Shown here piece after piece: positions 60,191 through 64,000 of a DNA stretch of 64,000 nt; positions within the stretch are counted from its first letter, which is position 1; every line of letters begins with the position of its first letter. A program made the position numbers and the translations under genes. The notes under the pieces were generated by a model. The model made no database searches. It saw only the letters and a list, made by a program, of their open reading frames with translations, and had not been told where the DNA came from. The stretch is from DASSKA01 sp035765755 (GTDB taxonomy: Bacteria; Actinomycetota; Actinomycetes; Propionibacteriales; Nocardioidaceae), in contig DASTWW010000212.1 of NCBI GenBank assembly GCA_035765755.1, positions 1 to 64,000 on the forward strand, read 5' to 3'.

Positions 60191-61459
60191 TCACGGGCGC
60201 GGCCCTCCGAGCCAGGCCAGGGCAGCCACCACCAGTGCCGTGGTCCCGGTGTCGAGAGTCGGCTGCAGCACCGGCGCGAACTGCGCCGAGTGGTTGACTG
60301 GGATGTCCTGGGACAGCCGACCGGCGGCCTCGGCCTGCTGATAGCGGTCCGGGTCGATGCCGCCGATGCCCCAATAGGTGTACGGCGCGCTGAGCGCGGT
60401 CGGGATGTCGCTGAAGTCCTCGCTGGCCGTCTGCAGCGGCAGCTGCTCGGCCTGGTCGCCGAAGTGGTCGGCGAACGCGGCGGCGACCCGGTCGGTGACG
60501 TCGGCGTCGTTGTCGGTGACCGGGAACTGGTCGAAGAGCTCGAACTCCGGTTGCTTCGGTGACCGCGAGGCGGTGCACTCCGCGGTCACGATGCGCTCGA
60601 TGGCGTTCAGGATCGCGGCTCGGGTCTGTTCGTCGTACGTGCGGATGTTCAGCAGGATAGTGGCGGCGTCGGGGATGACGTTGCTCTTGGTGCCTGCCTG
60701 GATGCTGCCCACCGTGAGCACCGCCGGCTCGCCGGGTCGGGTCTCGCGGGAGATCACCGTCTGCAGCCGGACCACGATCATCGCCGCGAGCACGACCGGG
60801 TCGACCGAGGCCTGGGGCATCGACCCGTGGGCACCGCGTCCGTGCACCGTGATCCGCATGCTGTCGGCGGCCGACAGCGCCGGGCCGGGACGAGTTGCGA
60901 CGCGGCCGGCCGGCAACGCCAGCACGTGCTGGCACAGGGCGACGTCGACCTTGCCGACCAGCTTCGCCAAGCCGTCCTCGACCATCCCCCGTGCTCCATC
61001 GGACACCTCCTCCGCAGGCTGGAACACCGCCACCGCGGTGCCTTGCCAGTGCGCCGTGGATCCGGCCAGCAGGTCCACGGCCCCGAGCAGACAGGTGACG
61101 TGGACGTCGTGGCCGCACGCGTGCATCACCGGCACTTCGCTGCCCTCGGAGGTGGTTGCGGTCACCGTGCTGGCGTACGGCAGCCCGGTCGCCTCCCGGA
61201 CCGGCAGCGCGTCCATGTCGGCTCGCAGCAGCACCACCGGACCTTCGCCGTTGCGCAGCACCGCGACGACGCCGGTGCCGCCCACGCCGTCGTGCACCTC
61301 GCAGCCGGCGGCTCGCAGGCGGTCGGCGACGTTGCCGGCGGTACGCCGCTCCTGGTGGGACAGCTCCGGATGGGCATGCAGATCGCGGTAGAAGTCCTCC
61401 TGCCAGCCGCGAACGCGCTCCAAACCGTCCAACACCAGTGAGGCGGACGAAGCTGTCAT
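60191..61459 (-). CDS. M20D amidohydrolase (IAA-amino-acid hydrolase type)
   Basis: A 422-residue peptidase M20D enzyme that cleaves N-acyl amino acids or similar amides. Active-site motifs: LLRADMDALPV (Asp), HACGHDVH with the metal cysteine and histidine, AVFQPAEEVSDGA (bridging Glu pair), LCQHVLALPAGRV, and the final metal His in NHSAQFAP. A dimerisation domain is at about 185-295. ATG 61459 has GAGGAG 6 nt upstream. Substrate could be an auxin-like conjugate, N-acetylated amino acid or diaminopimelate; the family does not decide. Confidence 0.9.
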   Translation of the reverse strand: MTASSASLVLDGLERVRGWQEDFYRDLHAHPELSHQERRTAGNVADRLRAAGCEVHDGVGGTGVVAVLRNGEGPVVLLRADMDALPVREATGLPYASTVTATTSEGSEVPVMHACGHDVHVTCLLGAVDLLAGSTAHWQGTAVAVFQPAEEVSDGARGMVEDGLAKLVGKVDVALCQHVLALPAGRVATRPGPALSAADSMRITVHGRGAHGSMPQASVDPVVLAAMIVVRLQTVISRETRPGEPAVLTVGSIQAGTKSNVIPDAATILLNIRTYDEQTRAAILNAIERIVTAECTASRSPKQPEFELFDQFPVTDNDADVTDRVAAAFADHFGDQAEQLPLQTASEDFSDIPTALSAPYTYWGIGGIDPDRYQQAEAAGRLSQDIPVNHSAQFAPVLQPTLDTGTTALVVAALAWLGGPRP

Positions 61460-61620
61460 GGTCGCTCCTCGGTCGGCGGTCGGCGCCCGGCCCCAACGAC
61501 AGGGACGGACCTTTTCACCCTGCTCCGGACACGGCGTCGCCACAAGGGGCACCGTCCACACCCGCGGTTGGGACGTTGTCCCCTGTCGGCCAGAGCAGCC
61601 GTTCGCCTAGCGTGCCCCGC

Positions 61621-62940
61621 GTGCGCCCCGGACCGGCTTCGCAGGTGCGCCGCGGTCACTCCGCGCTGAAAGCGGTGGACGCGGTCCTGTTCGTGTACGC
61701 CGGACTCTCCGCCGTCTGGCTGGCGTACCTCGTGCTGGTCGAGAGCCTGCAGCTGAACTGGCGCCTGCTCTTCCTCGTCGTGTTCTGGCTGCTGGCCGCC
61801 TACCTGGTGCTGCCCCGGATCCACCGGGCGTTGACCTACATCTACGTGCCGAACTACTTCATCGGCCGCACCCGGACCAGCGACGGCCTGCTGGGCGACC
61901 CGGTCAACCTGGCCCTGCTCGGCGACGAGGCACAGGTCCACGCCGCCATGACTGCGGCGGGCTGGGTGCGCGCCGACGACGTGACACCGGCCAGCAGCCT
62001 CTGCATCGTCCGCACCACGGTGTCGCGGCGCAGCTACCCGGAGGCGCCGGTGAGCCCGCTGCACCTGTTCGAGCGGCCGCAGGACTTCGCCTACCAGCAG
62101 GAGGTCAGGGGCAATCCGTCGCAGCGGCACCATGTCCGGTTCTGGCGCTGCCCCGAGGGCTGGCGCCTGCCCGGCGGGTACGCCGTGGACTGGGTCGCCG
62201 CGGGCACCTACGACCGCAGCGTCGGATTGTCGCTGATGACGTTCCAGGTCACCCATCGCATCGCCAAGGACATCGACGTCGAGCGCGACCACATCGTCGC
62301 CAGCGTGACGAAGGCCGATCCGGAGGTGGGAGTGCACCAGATCCGGCACTTCGCGAGCGGCTACCACGCGCGCAACGGGGGCGGGGACGAGATGGTCACC
62401 GACGGGCACCTTCCCGTGCTGGACCTGCGCGCCGTCCCGGCGTCCACCCGGGCCGGGGAGGCGAGACCGCTCACCGACAGCCGGGACCGGCGTCCCGCCT
62501 CCGTCACCTTCAGCGCGTCCGTCGCCTGCCTGCGCGGCCTGCTGGGCGTGGCGCTGGGCTGCCTGATCCTCGTGGACCCGAACCTGCTCTCGGACGTGCC
62601 CCACGACGCCGGGCTCAGCGCGGCGTTCGTCACGGTCACGGCCGTCGGCTTCCTGGTCGTCGCGGCGATCGACCTCGGGCTGGGGGTGGCCACCTTCCAG
62701 GGCCGCAACTGGGCCCGGCTGCTGCTGATGCTGGACTGCGCCGCGTCGATCCTGGTTGCCTTCGCGGCCACCACCGGCGGAGGTCCGCTGCCTTCGCTGG
62801 GCTCCGGGCTTCCGCATGTCGCGCTGGGCATCCTGGTGCTGCTCGCGCTGACCAGTCCGCGGGCCCGGCGCTATGCGACCCGGGGTCGTCCCGTCGTACT
62901 CCTCGCCCCCGCGGCCGAGCCCGAGGTCAGGGCCCGGTGA
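61621..62940 (+). CDS. LssY-C-terminal domain membrane protein
   Basis: A 439-residue protein: two N-terminal helices (about 22-62), then the LssY C-terminal domain (about 75-265) recognisable by NYFIGRTRTSDGLLGDPVNLALLGDEAQVHAAMTAAGWVRADD, PLHLFERPQDFAYQQEVRGNPSQRHHVRFW and HIVASVTKADP, and a C-terminal set of four helices (from about 300). The LssY domain occurs with PAP2 phosphatases in Legionella-like genes; alone its role is unknown. GTG 61621 begins the first basic/hydrophobic unit. It overlaps the convergent hydrolase gene by 14 bp. Confidence 0.78.
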   Translation: MRPGPASQVRRGHSALKAVDAVLFVYAGLSAVWLAYLVLVESLQLNWRLLFLVVFWLLAAYLVLPRIHRALTYIYVPNYFIGRTRTSDGLLGDPVNLALLGDEAQVHAAMTAAGWVRADDVTPASSLCIVRTTVSRRSYPEAPVSPLHLFERPQDFAYQQEVRGNPSQRHHVRFWRCPEGWRLPGGYAVDWVAAGTYDRSVGLSLMTFQVTHRIAKDIDVERDHIVASVTKADPEVGVHQIRHFASGYHARNGGGDEMVTDGHLPVLDLRAVPASTRAGEARPLTDSRDRRPASVTFSASVACLRGLLGVALGCLILVDPNLLSDVPHDAGLSAAFVTVTAVGFLVVAAIDLGLGVATFQGRNWARLLLMLDCAASILVAFAATTGGGPLPSLGSGLPHVALGILVLLALTSPRARRYATRGRPVVLLAPAAEPEVRAR

Positions 62941-64000
62941 GCGGCGCGCCGGTCCGGACCGACACGACCACCTGGTGGATCGCCCGGCCGACCGCGGCGG
63001 CGTGAACCGGGTTGTCCATGAGCGACTGGTGGGTCGCGCCCGGCACGGAGCGATGCCGGCTGTTGGTCGACAAGGTGGCCAGCTCGTCCTGGGCTCGGTT
63101 CCATTGCTCGTCGTGTCCGAGGCCGGCGGTCAGGACCACCAGTGGCTTCACGTGCAAGGTCGCGAGCCGGCCGGCCTCGCTCGCGGAGCGGTTCGCGACG
63201 CCGAACTCGTCGACGAAGCTCGCCATCTCCTTGCCGGTGGCGGCGCTGGCACGTGCCTCGACGCGCGACTGCGGCGGCAGGTCCGCGAAGCTGAGCTGGG
63301 CGATCAGGCGGCCGACGCCCAGGCGAGAGGTCGTCGCCACCAGTGCGGACAGGTGCTTGACGAAGCTGTAGGAGCCCGGGTTCTGCGGGGGCACGGGGGT
63401 GGACCGGGGCGCGGTGGAGTCGACGAGCACCAGGCCGGCGACCTGGCCGGGGTACTGGTCGGCGAAGCTCATCACGTACAAGCCGCCGAAGGAATGGCCG
63501 GCCAGCACGTACGGGCCCGGGACGTGCGCTCGGGTCAGCAGCGTGTGCAGGTCGCTCGCGATCTGCGCGCCGTCCTGCGGGGTCGGGGCGGCGTCACTCC
63601 ACCCGCGCCCGGCCCGGTCGTAGACGCACACCCTGGTGGTCCGGGCCACGGCGGGGGCGACCCAGCCCAGGGTCGCCGCGGACGCTCCGCCGCCGGGCTC
63701 GAGAATCACGGTCGGCCGGCCGGAGCCGGCGCACTCGAGGTGCAGTCGGTAGGGCCCCACGTCGACCAGCCGGCCGTGCATGGTGGGCTGGTGCTCAACC
63801 GATCGGCTGACCGTCTCATATCCCCCGGCCAGCGCGACGACCACCAGGATGGCCAGCACCGGGTTGAGCAGCCAGGCCCTGGTCCTGCTGCGCAGGTCCC
63901 GCCTCGCACGGAGGAACACCCAGACCACCAGCACGAGCAGCGCCGGCGGCCAGACCCAGCCGAGCGCATCGACCACGGTGTCCGGGACGAGGAGCACGAG
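62927..64000 (-). CDS. Membrane-anchored alpha/beta hydrolase, possibly incomplete at the edge
   Basis: At least 356 residues: two N-terminal hydrophobic segments (residues about 12-30 and 42-62), then an alpha/beta hydrolase domain: LECAGSGRPTVILEPGGGASAATLGW (oxyanion loop), VCVYDRAGRGWSDAA, the nucleophile elbow VLAGHSFGGLYVM with Ser, DSTAPRS, and the C-terminal His in VPGATHQSLMDNP. A GTG at 63997 could be the start, but the coding frame reaches the window end, so the gene may begin outside. Ester or lactone hydrolysis is likely; substrate unknown. Confidence 0.83.
   Translation of the reverse strand, partial: LVLLVPDTVVDALGWVWPPALLVLVVWVFLRARRDLRSRTRAWLLNPVLAILVVVALAGGYETVSRSVEHQPTMHGRLVDVGPYRLHLECAGSGRPTVILEPGGGASAATLGWVAPAVARTTRVCVYDRAGRGWSDAAPTPQDGAQIASDLHTLLTRAHVPGPYVLAGHSFGGLYVMSFADQYPGQVAGLVLVDSTAPRSTPVPPQNPGSYSFVKHLSALVATTSRLGVGRLIAQLSFADLPPQSRVEARASAATGKEMASFVDEFGVANRSASEAGRLATLHVKPLVVLTAGLGHDEQWNRAQDELATLSTNSRHRSVPGATHQSLMDNPVHAAAVGRAIHQVVVSVRTGAPLTGP

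Overview
The window is about 64 kb of very GC-rich chromosomal DNA, densely coding, with many GTG starts and several apparently leaderless promoters. Gene content (class E sortase, DUF3151, PurS/PurQ/PurL, DUF3073, a valine-dehydrogenase-type enzyme and a BldC-type regulator in the order purF-purM-DUF3073-vdh-bldC) points to a high-GC actinobacterium, most likely Nocardioidaceae or a close relative. No rRNA, tRNA, CRISPR array, prophage or intact insertion sequence was recognised.

Layout. 1-7.8 kb: aminotransferase fragment, sortase, pyrE, DedA protein, RNA methylase, class II aldolase with DUF3151, a small acidic protein, a TrmB/LuxR-like regulator and a lipid kinase. 8-12 kb: purA-purD-purB run. 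12-17.4 kb: a UvrA paralogue coupled to a DHA2 exporter, a HIT-like protein and a DUF421 protein. 17.4-21.7 kb: purC, an acyl-CoA synthetase, a membrane protein and purS-purQ. 21.7-26.5 kb: secreted phosphoesterase, LLM oxidoreductase, DUF488 and a methyltransferase. 26.5-32.7 kb (minus strand): a catabolic operon iclR-type regulator, CoA-transferase, HMG-CoA-lyase-type enzyme, tctC-tctB-tctA. 32.7-42.4 kb: PQQ-type dehydrogenase lipoprotein, purL, DUF1906 hydrolase, ClC antiporter with divergent marR, SCP-like protein, a truncated regulator and an M20 peptidase. 42.5-47.4 kb: purF-purM-DUF3073, vdh, bldC. 47.5-64 kb: FMN oxidase, DoxX, ChaB-like protein, a very large hybrid kinase/phosphatase, two secreted proteins, a NYN-domain protein, MFS, TRIC, M20D hydrolase, LssY-like protein and an alpha/beta hydrolase.

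How it works together. Most of the de novo purine pathway lies here as separate transcription units (purA, B, C, D, F, L, M, Q, S), several with a dyad or leaderless promoter just upstream. pyrE adds one pyrimidine step. The minus-strand operon at 26.5-32.7 kb can be read as a complete import, CoA-activation and lyase route for a branched dicarboxylic acid such as 3-hydroxy-3-methylglutarate, under local IclR control.

Most unusual signals: a family of exact 45-bp-period palindromic repeats at four intergenic loci (1, 1, 2 and 3 full units plus a truncated, self-complementary end unit); a repeat forming the purD/purB junction with a 5-codon leader ORF; a UvrA paralogue whose conserved N-terminus can only be translated from a CTG overlapping the upstream stop (CTGA); a single-base frameshift at the C-terminus of the 1,250-residue hybrid regulator; and a SigH/SigR-type promoter plus strong hairpin in front of the DUF3073 gene.
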